Virus record (IMG/VR): IMGVR_UViG_3300017706_002637
Coordinates: 1 to 59,626 of that record
Strand: one strand, 5' to 3'
Origin: a virus
DNA: 59,626 bases
Below, piece by piece: positions 41,260 through 49,466 of this stretch. Every line of letters begins with the position of its first letter. Position 1 is the first letter of the stretch. The translations under genes were made by a program, and so were the position numbers. The notes beneath the pieces are model-generated. The model had not been told where the DNA came from and searched no databases. It saw only the letters and a list, made by a program, of their open reading frames with translations.

Positions 41260-41577
41260 TTATTCCTCCGGAACTAAAAATAAACTTAATCCAAAATGCT
41301 TATACATTAATAAAAATTTTTGTATTTTTAAAAGCATTGTTTCGTCTATAACTTCAAAATTTGTATGAAGCATTTTCAATATATTTGATATTTTATTATA
41401 ATCATATATGTGACTATCAAATAGGCCGCATGCATCGTCCAAAAAACTTATTACTTTGTCTCTTTTTGTTTTATCTATTTTGTTTAAATAAAGAATTTTG
41501 TTGCAAATTGTTGACGCATAACAAAATCCCTCTCTGTCTTCATACTGATTACTACTTAAAATTAAACTGGCCATCAT
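41260..41577 (-). CDS. Small helical protein, unknown
   Basis: 105 aa from ATG 41577 with GAGG 9 nt upstream; the longer open frame to 41685 lies inside the fibre gene and is rejected. The protein is helical (ICNKILYLNKIDKTKRDKV, ETMLLKIQKFLLMYKHFG) and ends LFLVPEE. It starts 11 bp after the fibre gene. No family is recognised. Confidence 0.65.
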   Translation of the reverse strand: MMASLILSSNQYEDREGFCYASTICNKILYLNKIDKTKRDKVISFLDDACGLFDSHIYDYNKISNILKMLHTNFEVIDETMLLKIQKFLLMYKHFGLSLFLVPEE

Positions 41578-41588
41578 TAAGGCTAACC

Positions 41589-43829
41589 TCACACTTTTGT
41601 AAGTGAACAAAGCGGTACGTAATAGGCTACCTTCTCCCAAGAAGAGGAACCTGAATTCCATTCGTCTACATAAACTTTCATCCAAGCATTCACATCCGCA
41701 TAAAATCCAGCATCTGAGGCTCCGCCAAACTCTGAAGAGCTTACCGGTATTCTATTCATTGCTTTGTTGGGAATAGATACTCCCGCTGTAGATACGTAAG
41801 TTGGGCTAGAAAGGTTTGTCATTAGCATTGGATGCTCATCTATTGCGCTTTTACCCATAGAGTAAGGTGCTGAGGTTGGATCTGTAGATTCATCTCTAAC
41901 TGGATGTCTAAAGTTTAAAAGGGCAGCAGTCTTAGATCCAAAAGACTGACCTCCATTGTCAGTATGATTCGTAAGAGTGTAAAATGCAATATTGGGAACC
42001 ACGGTATTTGAGGTAACTTTATTTACAAAGTCTGGGGCTTCAACCTCTATGTATCTCAAATCTTTAACTTGATAAGAAGTCGAGTTACTCTCCTGAGAAT
42101 ATGTCTGGGAAAAAGACATAATCGAGTCTTCTGCTTTTCCGTCAGACTCTATCATCGTTTCTGTCTGTATATTCAAAAGCCTTTCATAATCTTTCTTTAT
42201 AAGCGCGGGTTTTGATTTCGCAGTATGGAAGGCCTTAGATTGACCTCTTTCCGGCTTTCCAACTGCCATGTTTCCATTATAATTTATGCCCGCCCTAACC
42301 ATGCTTTCGTAAGACCCAGTTGTATACGGAGAACTGGCACTGCTTGAAATTAAAGAGTCTGAACCATGAACCGAAAACTCTATTTTCCCTCCGTAACTTC
42401 CAACCGGAACTAAGGATGGATTCTCTTTTGAGCCCAATATTTCTGAAAAAAGATTTGTTTGATTATTTATAGCGACTGCGTCAACTTGCCCCCCAAGCTG
42501 TATCCCTGGCTTGGTTGGACTTGCAGCTAAGCCAGATGTAAGGTCATCTAAATATAGCTTGGGGCCTCTACCATCTCTAACGTGAATACTTATATCTTCC
42601 TTGACTACAGAGTTTTGCTTTGCGTTTTGCCCAATATAAATCTTAGCATTGCTGTTTGAGGGATCGGCGTTTGAGGCATTCGATGTTTTGTTTCCAAGAT
42701 CAAAAGTAAAAACTGATTTCTTACTTGGATCTATATCTGATTTGTCATAAATGTTTATAAAGTCAGACTCATGAGGATAAGAGGATATAGCTGGAGTTCC
42801 AGTAGATCTTAGGGGGGGGTGAAAATTAAACTGCTCAGAGGTAAACCTAACCTCTTCTGTGGGGCTGGCCAAAGCCGTACTGAATGTTTGAGTCCCTATA
42901 TGAATTGGAGATCCGCCCCAAGTTTCCAGATTTATTCCCGGTCCAAAGCCGGCAGTCCTATTTGATGAAATCTCAATATTTGAGTCATCCGAAGTCTCTA
43001 TCTTTAGTCCAAGGCCAGATGCTTTGGAAGATGTAAGGGAAACCGTATCTTTGGAACTTATCTGAATCTCTCCCTGGTCAGAATTCAGCTCAAGCCCTAC
43101 TGATGGATATACAGAAGTGTGAACTGGAAATATTTTAAAGGAATTATCATCAGGTCCCGAATATGATTCTAGCTTAGAAGATACTTCGAAGTAGTGAGTT
43201 CCATTGCTCATAGAAAACGAAGTTGAGGATGGACTAGAGTCTGTGTTTAGCAGCTTAAAGTGTTTGCTCAATGCAGAGTCTGCAATAATATCTAGTTGAG
43301 ACTGAGGAGTCTCCGTATCTGATCCTAGCATTATCTTCTGATCAGTTTTGTTCCCAACTGTAGCAACAGAATCTAAGTCTAAGGTTCCAACCACGGTAGA
43401 CGTATACTCTGAAAGATTCAAATGGTATAGGTGTCCGCCAGAACCGTCTGCAACTCTCCAGGGTATAACGTTTGTATTCGTCTCAAGGTTAGCTCTAAAT
43501 GCGTTATTCTTATATACAGAATAATCAGAAAGATTTACGTGCTGCAACTCACCTCTAACGTGAGGATGACCTAAACCTGCTGGCACTGAAGATGCGTAGT
43601 CAACACCTGTTCCTCCTAAATTTATCTTCTGAGCATGACCATCGCCACCTTGTCCGTCATGCATATGTCCTGCTAGTAACGGGTCATATGAGCCATACAT
43701 AGAGGCTGTAGTTATATCTGATTCTTGATCTGAGCCCTTAAGCCCCCCAAATATACTATTTGCAAATCTGGATGTAAGAATTGTTGCCGCTGTTTTAAAT
43801 CTAGTTAATATTGAAGATGAACTTGACAT
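41589..43829 (-). CDS. Tail-fibre or virion surface protein, His-rich N-terminus
   Basis: 746 aa, low in charged helices and rich in Ser, Thr, Gly and Asn, as in beta-structured phage fibres. Near residues 50-75 are AGHMHDGQGGDGHAQKINLG and further His motifs (LGHPHVRG, GGHLYHLNLSEY), reminiscent of metal-binding histidine motifs in fibres. The C-terminus includes AFYTLTNHTDNGG and ADVNAWMKVYVDEWN, and probably forms the receptor-facing end. It is the last of three consecutive fibre genes, 19 bp after the 804-aa fibre. Confidence 0.78.
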   Translation of the reverse strand: MSSSSSILTRFKTAATILTSRFANSIFGGLKGSDQESDITTASMYGSYDPLLAGHMHDGQGGDGHAQKINLGGTGVDYASSVPAGLGHPHVRGELQHVNLSDYSVYKNNAFRANLETNTNVIPWRVADGSGGHLYHLNLSEYTSTVVGTLDLDSVATVGNKTDQKIMLGSDTETPQSQLDIIADSALSKHFKLLNTDSSPSSTSFSMSNGTHYFEVSSKLESYSGPDDNSFKIFPVHTSVYPSVGLELNSDQGEIQISSKDTVSLTSSKASGLGLKIETSDDSNIEISSNRTAGFGPGINLETWGGSPIHIGTQTFSTALASPTEEVRFTSEQFNFHPPLRSTGTPAISSYPHESDFINIYDKSDIDPSKKSVFTFDLGNKTSNASNADPSNSNAKIYIGQNAKQNSVVKEDISIHVRDGRGPKLYLDDLTSGLAASPTKPGIQLGGQVDAVAINNQTNLFSEILGSKENPSLVPVGSYGGKIEFSVHGSDSLISSSASSPYTTGSYESMVRAGINYNGNMAVGKPERGQSKAFHTAKSKPALIKKDYERLLNIQTETMIESDGKAEDSIMSFSQTYSQESNSTSYQVKDLRYIEVEAPDFVNKVTSNTVVPNIAFYTLTNHTDNGGQSFGSKTAALLNFRHPVRDESTDPTSAPYSMGKSAIDEHPMLMTNLSSPTYVSTAGVSIPNKAMNRIPVSSSEFGGASDAGFYADVNAWMKVYVDEWNSGSSSWEKVAYYVPLCSLTKV

Positions 43830-43848
43830 ATTTTTCTCTCTAATTTAT

Positions 43849-46263
43849 TTATGCGGAAGCTAATTGGTATATAAACTTCGAACCATTATACAAAAACACC
43901 ATTCTCTTTCTTCCGGGAATAGATAATGAACTTGTCGAGGACTGTTCTCCGGCATCAGACACTAACGAAAGAAATGACACAAGGTTTCCGTCCTTTCTAG
44001 TCTCAACAGTTAAACTTTGTGAGCTCTTTGTATTTACAACAACAATTATATCTCCAACCGAGAATCCATTTGGATTATCTATTATGAATTGATTTTGAAA
44101 AGCATCTGTGGACGACCAACATATGTACTCAGAGTTATTGTAATAGTTTGAAGTCGAAGTTGAGAAGTCTGAAGGTGTAAGGTTTACAGATTGAGCGTGC
44201 GCAGAGTAAGATCCTGAAGAAGAAAGAGTTACAGTTCCTCCTGACTCAGAAACAGTCACCCCTGTTCCTCCCACTATATTAAGCGTCTCCGAGGAGCCTA
44301 AAGTGTTGCCTCCGGCCTGCACTGTCCTAAACGTATTGGTATCTGTGGCAGAAAAGTTTAGCTTTCCGGTTGAGTCATTATAGGTAACCGACATATTTGT
44401 CTCTGTATTTCCAGTTACCATACCCCCAACTACATCTTGAACTTCTTCATCTGAAAGCTGAGTGTTTGTGTATGTTGAGCTTACAGTTACAGTTCCTGCG
44501 GATTCGGTTAAACTTACATTTGTTCCTGCGGACAAGGTAAGGGTTTCTGCCGCACCTAACGTATTGCCTCCGGCCACAACAGTTCTGAACGTATTTGTAT
44601 CTGTTGTTGAATACCCCTCAGCTGAATGATCTCCCCAACCATAGGCCTCATCCCAATTTCCAACTTTGTCATCAGTAATTAAGTTTGTCCCCATGTTTAT
44701 ATCTGAACTCACAACCAGGTTTCCTGTTCCATTTGGAGAAATATTTACATCTCCGTTTAGAGTAGAGGTTAGGCTGTTTCCGTTTACATCTAAATCACCT
44801 CCAAGCTGTGGTGTTGTATCTCCCGCAACATCTAGCAGGCCTTCAGAAGTTTGATTTACCCAGTCTAAAACTCCAGATCCGTCTGTTTTTAAAACCTGAT
44901 TTGCACTTCCATCTGTGCTTGGCAATACAAAGTTTACATTAGATGATAACGCCGGGGCTTCTATAGAGACGTATAAGTCCTGCGGACTGTAAAGCCTCAA
45001 CTGTGGAGATCTTGTTGCAGATACAGAATTTGTGGCGTTTAGACTTACAGACTTTACGGAAACTGAAGCTATAGAGTTCGAACTCTCTCTCAGTCTAAGC
45101 TCTATACCCTCTCTTGTTCTGGACTGACTGTCAGTTATGTTCTCTCCGTGGTTAATTTGAACATAAGAAGTGTCGCTGAAGTTATTTGCCGCAATGACAA
45201 ACGACTCTGCTTCTGACTCCAACTTTGATATGTCGGTGCCCTTTCCGTTATCAACTGCAGAAGACGCTGCGCCAATGTTTCCTATTCTTACTGAGTTTTC
45301 AGCATGAGATGTTCCATATTTAGGGTTTAAATATAAAGACCTATCAAAGTTTATGCCCTTTATCTCTGGCCCAGAATTATATTGCAAAGAATTTAAGCCA
45401 ACAATATTGTTGTCTTGAGAGTCAAGGTTTCCGCCCAACTGAGGGGTTAAGTCTTCAACTATATCGCTCAAACCTCCAGATGAGGGTGCCGACCAAACTA
45501 AGTTTACGACATCCCCCGAGCTTGATGGATCTATCGACAAAACCTGATTTGATGATCCCGGAGAAGGGGGAAACTTTAAAATCATATTCTGACTCATACT
45601 TTCATGAGTCTTTAAGCTCAAATAGCTTTTCTGATAAGTGTTTCCGCCTCTCATCAAGAGCTCTGAAGATGACGAATATCCTAGATGGCTGTTCTCAAAA
45701 ACATACTTCGTTAAACCTTCCGCACTACCAGATGCAGGGTTAGCCTTAAAGACAAGATTTCCGATTTTTCCATCTGAAGATATTGTGGAAAAATCTGAAG
45801 AACCATAACTTTTTGATATTTTCAAGCTACTAGGCCCAAGGAATAAGTCCCTGACTCTATTCGAAGGATTGCCTATGTCATAAGTGTTATCAAGAGTTGG
45901 CTCCAAAGACCCAGAGGAGCTAACCGACCAATTTGAGCTCTCTAACTGCCCGAGTCCATTTGCAGATGGAATTGCATTTGCGCTAAGCACCTGTCCAGAA
46001 TTAAACTCTTCGCAGCAAGAGGAGTTTATTCCATCTGTAACATATACAGAGCCGCCATAGTTGATGGTTATGTCTGAATCATTTTGAATATAAAGATTGG
46101 CCCTTCTAACCTCTTCTTTGTCATCTACGGTTATTGACTCCGACCCAGAAGTCTCTTGCTTGTCAACCCAAGAATTACCCGAAAGAATTTCATCCGCATC
46201 TCTAAATTTTGCAGTCTTGTCGTTATTTGACAAATCAACAACTAGTATCTTTTTATCAGACAT
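43849..46263 (-). CDS. Long tail-fibre protein with internal repeats
   Basis: 804 aa. Typical fibre elements: EPTLDNTYDIGNPSNRVRDL (about residues 120-140), a QLGGNLD block and a related QLGGDLDVNG block, and two longer repeats beginning NTFRTVVAGGNTLG and NTFRTVQAGGNTLG, each ending in a short VTVSS or VTLSS strand. A LSDEEVQDVVGGMVTGN module also occurs, a type I associate with marine phage fibres. It binds host surface structures. The repeats favour recombination and rapid change in host range, which is inference. Confidence 0.85.
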   Translation of the reverse strand: MSDKKILVVDLSNNDKTAKFRDADEILSGNSWVDKQETSGSESITVDDKEEVRRANLYIQNDSDITINYGGSVYVTDGINSSCCEEFNSGQVLSANAIPSANGLGQLESSNWSVSSSGSLEPTLDNTYDIGNPSNRVRDLFLGPSSLKISKSYGSSDFSTISSDGKIGNLVFKANPASGSAEGLTKYVFENSHLGYSSSSELLMRGGNTYQKSYLSLKTHESMSQNMILKFPPSPGSSNQVLSIDPSSSGDVVNLVWSAPSSGGLSDIVEDLTPQLGGNLDSQDNNIVGLNSLQYNSGPEIKGINFDRSLYLNPKYGTSHAENSVRIGNIGAASSAVDNGKGTDISKLESEAESFVIAANNFSDTSYVQINHGENITDSQSRTREGIELRLRESSNSIASVSVKSVSLNATNSVSATRSPQLRLYSPQDLYVSIEAPALSSNVNFVLPSTDGSANQVLKTDGSGVLDWVNQTSEGLLDVAGDTTPQLGGDLDVNGNSLTSTLNGDVNISPNGTGNLVVSSDINMGTNLITDDKVGNWDEAYGWGDHSAEGYSTTDTNTFRTVVAGGNTLGAAETLTLSAGTNVSLTESAGTVTVSSTYTNTQLSDEEVQDVVGGMVTGNTETNMSVTYNDSTGKLNFSATDTNTFRTVQAGGNTLGSSETLNIVGGTGVTVSESGGTVTLSSSGSYSAHAQSVNLTPSDFSTSTSNYYNNSEYICWSSTDAFQNQFIIDNPNGFSVGDIIVVVNTKSSQSLTVETRKDGNLVSFLSLVSDAGEQSSTSSLSIPGRKRMVFLYNGSKFIYQLASA
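44190..44610 (-). repeat. Imperfect repeats within the long fibre gene
   Basis: Two in-frame copies of a block of about 45 residues (NTFRTV.AGGNTLG..ETL...AGT or GGT, V..SESAGTVTVSS type) are separated by a LSDEEVQ module. The two DNA copies are similar but not identical. Confidence 0.7.
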
Positions 46264-46275
46264 TTATATCCCCTA

Positions 46276-46944
46276 TTAAGTCACTATTCTCAATGTTCCG
46301 GAATCATTCCAAAGATCTCCAGATGTCAAGCCAGAAGATGAAGTTGGCAGGCCAGAAAATTTTATATTTGATGCGTAAACATTGAAAGAGTCAACGGCAG
46401 AGGCTACTGATCCCACATTAAGAGTGTCTTGTCCATCTGATCCATTAGTTAATATGTTAACAGTGTCATTTCCTGTGCCGCCATCAGAGAGGATGTTTAC
46501 TGTGTCGTTTCCGTTTCCAGCATTAGAAAGAATGTTTACTGTGTCTGAACTAGATGTTCCGACTCCAATATTTAAGTTTGGGGCAGAAACATTTACAGTC
46601 CCCGCCGACTCAATATCTGTGGTCACTGAAGAGTGAATCAGTATAACTTCTGTATCTGGAGATCCTGAGGTTCCGCTTCCAACAATTATTTGATCTGTCG
46701 CTCCACCAGAAGCCTTTAGGTGAATTGAGTTTGGACCCGCTCCAGTTTCATTACCAAGAACAACTGTATCCGCTACAGGGTCAAACGAACTTGAGGTTAT
46801 ATTTGTTACAGCTCCCGTTGAATCTTTATAGTATAGACTAGATCCATCGGTGTATATTCTCAAGCTATTTGCATCTGCATTCGCAGGAGTATCCGTGGGG
46901 CTTCTAACTATAACCTCTTCTGTGTTTACTTTTGCATTTGACAT
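46276..46944 (-). CDS. Beta-helical fibre-associated virion protein
   Basis: 222 aa. After an N-terminal TDTPANADANSLRIYTDGSS and a beta-rich region, residues 133-182 carry four copies of a 13-residue unit of the form GNDTVNILSNAG. The C-terminus LPTSSSGLTSGDLWNDSG fits a motif common at the ends of phage structural proteins. The repeat pattern suggests a beta-helix, perhaps a fibre or a neck whisker. It precedes the long fibre gene by 12 bp. Confidence 0.75.
   Translation of the reverse strand: MSNAKVNTEEVIVRSPTDTPANADANSLRIYTDGSSLYYKDSTGAVTNITSSSFDPVADTVVLGNETGAGPNSIHLKASGGATDQIIVGSGTSGSPDTEVILIHSSVTTDIESAGTVNVSAPNLNIGVGTSSSDTVNILSNAGNGNDTVNILSDGGTGNDTVNILTNGSDGQDTLNVGSVASAVDSFNVYASNIKFSGLPTSSSGLTSGDLWNDSGTLRIVT
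46399..46551 (-). repeat. Four 39-bp tandem units
   Basis: Encodes four 13-residue copies (DTVNIL core; the last copy DTLNVG) in the 222-aa virion protein. The GTCATTTCC-type DNA core is shared by the middle units. Confidence 0.8.
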
Positions 46945-46946
46945 AT

Positions 46947-47234
46947 CTATTTTCCTCTACTTTTTAATTCATCAGATATTTTTTTAGAAGGCCTAAATTT
47001 AACTTTTTTAAAAGGTTTAAGCATCATACTCTCCATAGTCTTTGGATTACGCACAGGCCTTTCTTTTTGCTGCTCCAAAGAAAACTTTCCAAATCCAACT
47101 ATATATACATCTTCTTCGTTCAAAAAACTTTCTTTTATAATACCAAAAACCTCTTCGACTGCCTGCTTAGATTCATCTTTCGTTAGCAAAGTATTCCTGC
47201 ATAACGCATCAACTATCTTTTTTTTGTTTAACAT
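46947..47234 (-). CDS. HU/IHF-like DNA-binding protein
   Basis: 95 aa, typical family length. The N-terminal helices (KKKIVDALCRNTLLTKDES, AVEEVFGIIKESF) and beta-arm region are recognisable: VGFGKFSLEQQKERPVRNP, then the C-terminal KVKFRPSKKISDELKS. It bends DNA and could help package, replicate or regulate phage DNA. It overlaps the upstream small gene by 26 bp and lies 2 bp before the fibre-associated gene. Confidence 0.92.
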   Translation of the reverse strand: MLNKKKIVDALCRNTLLTKDESKQAVEEVFGIIKESFLNEEDVYIVGFGKFSLEQQKERPVRNPKTMESMMLKPFKKVKFRPSKKISDELKSRGK

Positions 47235-47478
47235 TCCTACGTCCAGTTTTAGTTATACTTTTATTATTACTATATTTTGAAGAAACCAAATTGGACAAAT
47301 CCTGATCGATTTGATCAGGGTTTTTGATATAGTGTTTATATATTCTTCCCAACTCTTCTTCCGTCATGTTATCTACATCTAGGCCATATCTTTCGTAAAG
47401 CTCTTCGACTTTTTTAACCAAGTCTTTTGGAAATCTAGTTGCTTCATAATCTGAACTATCTTGGCTTATTGAAGACAT
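47209..47478 (-). CDS. Small unknown protein between KH and HU genes
   Basis: 89 aa. It begins MSSISQDSSDYEATRFP and includes a helical segment LVKKVEELYERYGLDVDNM, TEEELGRIYKHYIKN, and a basic end (KTGRRNVKQKKDS). An AAGGG site lies 9 nt before the ATG. The basic tail suggests nucleic-acid binding, which is inference. It overlaps both neighbours. Confidence 0.68.
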   Translation of the reverse strand: MSSISQDSSDYEATRFPKDLVKKVEELYERYGLDVDNMTEEELGRIYKHYIKNPDQIDQDLSNLVSSKYSNNKSITKTGRRNVKQKKDS

Positions 47479-47704
47479 TTACTAAGACCCTTTTGTTATT
47501 TTTTGCACCACAGGCTCTAACAAGATTTCTTATCGACTCTGCAATTTTTCCACCCTTTCCAATGACCTTTCCTACGTCGCCCTCCGAAACTTTTATCTCC
47601 ACAAAGACACCTTTTTCGCTCTCAGATTCCTCTACGAGAATACCCTCTTTGTCAGACACCAATCCTTCGACTATAGTTCTTGCATATTTTCCAATATCAC
47701 TCAT
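47456..47704 (-). CDS. KhpA-like KH-domain RNA-binding protein
   Basis: 82 aa with the single KH domain of the KhpA (YlqC) family: YARTIVEGLVSDKEGILVEE, then VFVEIKVSEGDVGKVIGKGG, AESIRNLVRACGAKNNKRV. The GKGG loop is the RNA-binding GxxG. An AGAGG site precedes the start. Bacterial KhpA works with KhpB in binding many RNAs; no KhpB partner is visible here. I infer that it acts on phage or host mRNA. It overlaps hsp20 by 8 bp. Confidence 0.88.
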   Translation of the reverse strand: MSDIGKYARTIVEGLVSDKEGILVEESESEKGVFVEIKVSEGDVGKVIGKGGKIAESIRNLVRACGAKNNKRVLVNVFNKPR

Positions 47705-48161
47705 TTATCACCTCTATTTTTTTAGCCTCATTATCTTCTGAATAAAAAGGAATTCTTATCGTAAGAAGGCCATCCTTCATTTTGGCCTCCGCTTTACTTC
47801 CATTTAGGGAATCATATAAAAAATAGCCTTTATTGAAAGCTCTTTTTGCGATTCCTCTGTGTATAAACCCAGGTTCTTTCTCCGTCATACTAACAATTTT
47901 TTCTGTAGAAACCCAAAGAGTGTTGCCTTTGATTGCAACGCTTATATCTTCAGGGCTAAATCCCGCTAATGCAAACGCTAAGTTAAAGAATTCTTCGTCG
48001 CACCACTGATCTGTTTTTGGGTATCTTCCTGAATTAATTTTCTTATAGGAAGATACGTGCGAAAAGAATTCGTCATCAACAAACAGTGACTCTACAACTT
48101 TGGAATCCAAACACATCTTATTTCTTTTATCCAATTTACTCTCCAATATTTTCTTCATCAT
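47697..48161 (-). CDS. Small heat-shock protein (Hsp20 family)
   Basis: 154 aa. The alpha-crystallin domain is clear: FFNLAFALAGFSPEDISVAI, GNTLWVSTEKIV, FIHRGIAKRAFNKGYFLYD, AEAKMKDGLLTIRIPF. It prevents aggregation of unfolded proteins. Hsp20 genes occur in many aquatic phages. The start is uncertain: ATG 48161 lacks a good ribosome binding site, and a TTG at 48134 with GGAGAG just upstream is an alternative. It overlaps the membrane-protein gene upstream. Confidence 0.9.
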   Translation of the reverse strand: MMKKILESKLDKRNKMCLDSKVVESLFVDDEFFSHVSSYKKINSGRYPKTDQWCDEEFFNLAFALAGFSPEDISVAIKGNTLWVSTEKIVSMTEKEPGFIHRGIAKRAFNKGYFLYDSLNGSKAEAKMKDGLLTIRIPFYSEDNEAKKIEVINE

Positions 48162-48426
48162 AATAATATGATAGTGTTATCAATAAATTTCCGACAATAC
48201 TTGCCAACCAAGAACTTATACTTGTGCAAAAAGATAATAGAATTGGGTCTACAGAAAAGTAAAAACTCATCATAAATCCAATCCAAACTCCTAAGCACAT
48301 AGGGCAGCTTATTAGCTCTCCTAAAAAATTAGAATAAAAAGAAACCCAGTCTCTAAGTTTTTGAAACAAAGAAGACTGGGTTATAATAATTGTTATTCCG
48401 ACACAAGAAACAATATTTAAAATCAT
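48136..48426 (-). CDS. DUF1360-like small membrane protein
   Basis: 96 aa from ATG 48426 with AAGGAG 8 nt upstream; an in-frame TTG at 48432 is too close. Three hydrophobic segments are visible: residues 1-20 (ILNIVSCVGITIIITQS), 35-57 (ELISCPMCLGVWIGFMMSF) and 60-88. The CPMCLGVWIG motif matches DUF1360-type proteins. It is probably in the inner membrane. A role at lysis or in virion exit is not established. It heads the unit with Hsp20 and the fibres. Confidence 0.75.
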   Translation of the reverse strand: MILNIVSCVGITIIITQSSLFQKLRDWVSFYSNFLGELISCPMCLGVWIGFMMSFYFSVDPILLSFCTSISSWLASIVGNLLITLSYYYDEENIGE

Positions 48427-48442
48427 TTTCAATACTCCTTAT

Positions 48443-48452
48443 ACATTATATA
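48443..48452 (-). promoter_or_regulatory. Candidate promoter -10 box (TATATAATGT)
   Basis: The minus strand reads TATATAATGT, 16 nt before the ATG at 48426 in a 62-bp gap. It contains TATAAT but no convincing -35. It would drive the membrane protein to fibre unit. Confidence 0.35.
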
Positions 48453-48488
48453 ATACTAAAAATGTATTGAAAATAATAATAATTTTAA

Positions 48489-49466
48489 TTATGTTTTATC
48501 TTTTAATACCTCTTTCATTAGTTGAGCCACAGCTATGTGCTCAATTTGTGCGTGTGAGGAATTCCTAAGCATGAGAAAGTTATCTAAATCGTCCAGATAC
48601 ATAGAGATATATAATTCCGTAAGTCTTCCCTCTGGAAGAATGAATCTTACATACTCTCTCATTCTTTTATATTCATCATTGGTTATAAAGCCATTAGTCT
48701 TGCATCCTTTTAACTCTTTCATCATACTGAGATAATGAGTTTTGCTTTCATCCATAATGTCTATCATTTTTTCAGTAAGAGAGGTCATATCGTTCTCTCC
48801 ATTAGAATTCGATGATTTTAATATTTCCGATATGTCTTCTGGAATTCCAACAAGTTCTTGTCTGATTGTTTTGTATCTTCCAGAAACCATATTAAAAGAA
48901 GCAGTTCTATGTCTTAAAATCTGAACTGCTATAGAAAGAGGACACTTTACCCTCCAAGTAGCCCTACTCTCTGATCTTGACAACCCTTCGTGAAAAGACA
49001 CCAACTCCACGTCAACCTCGTGAGGAAACGACTTTGTCTCATCTTCTGTAAAACTTTCCTTCTTTGAAAAGTCAAGCATTTTGACTATCTGAGATAATCT
49101 TGGTTCATCTTTTTCAAATATTTTCCATAAATCATTTTCAAATGAGTTAAAGCAAGAATGCTTTGAGAAGTTTAGCAAGTCTATAGTTACCGAAACTCCG
49201 TCTTTAAAATTAGAAGCTTTTGAGTATTTATTATTCAGAAGACTTAGAATATCTAAGTTTGCATCCTTAATGTAATCGAGTTTACTCTGAACGAACGAAA
49301 GCGTAACTGACTCAAATGGAGATGTATGAAGGTGTTCCGCTAAAAAGCAAACAACTCTATCTACATCTTCATCTGTCCTAGTTTTAGCTCTAGACTCGCT
49401 AATGGTTGAGATCCAAGCAGAGTTTGCTATAGATCTCATATCACCAGTCTTAGTCATTACTATCAT
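48489..49466 (-). CDS. thyX: Flavin-dependent thymidylate synthase
   Basis: 325 aa. The ThyX signature RHRTASFNMVS (RHR at 185-187, Ser195) is followed by GRY, with LPEGRLTELYISMYLDDLDN and SSHAQIEHIAVAQLM nearer the C-terminus. HTSPFESVTLSF (47-58) is the early substrate-binding strand. Between these lie about 110 extra residues compared with the typical 220-250 aa enzyme, and the usual Asn-Glu after RHR is Asn-Met. It makes dTMP from dUMP using FAD and folate, supplying thymine for this A+T-rich genome. It overlaps the M16 gene by 17 bp. Confidence 0.92.
   Translation of the reverse strand: MIVMTKTGDMRSIANSAWISTISESRAKTRTDEDVDRVVCFLAEHLHTSPFESVTLSFVQSKLDYIKDANLDILSLLNNKYSKASNFKDGVSVTIDLLNFSKHSCFNSFENDLWKIFEKDEPRLSQIVKMLDFSKKESFTEDETKSFPHEVDVELVSFHEGLSRSESRATWRVKCPLSIAVQILRHRTASFNMVSGRYKTIRQELVGIPEDISEILKSSNSNGENDMTSLTEKMIDIMDESKTHYLSMMKELKGCKTNGFITNDEYKRMREYVRFILPEGRLTELYISMYLDDLDNFLMLRNSSHAQIEHIAVAQLMKEVLKDKT

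Noticed and set aside
41578-41685. 36-residue N-terminal extension of the gene at 41260-41577
   Set aside because: It lies within the fibre gene; ATG 41577 has GAGG at proper spacing just after the fibre stop.
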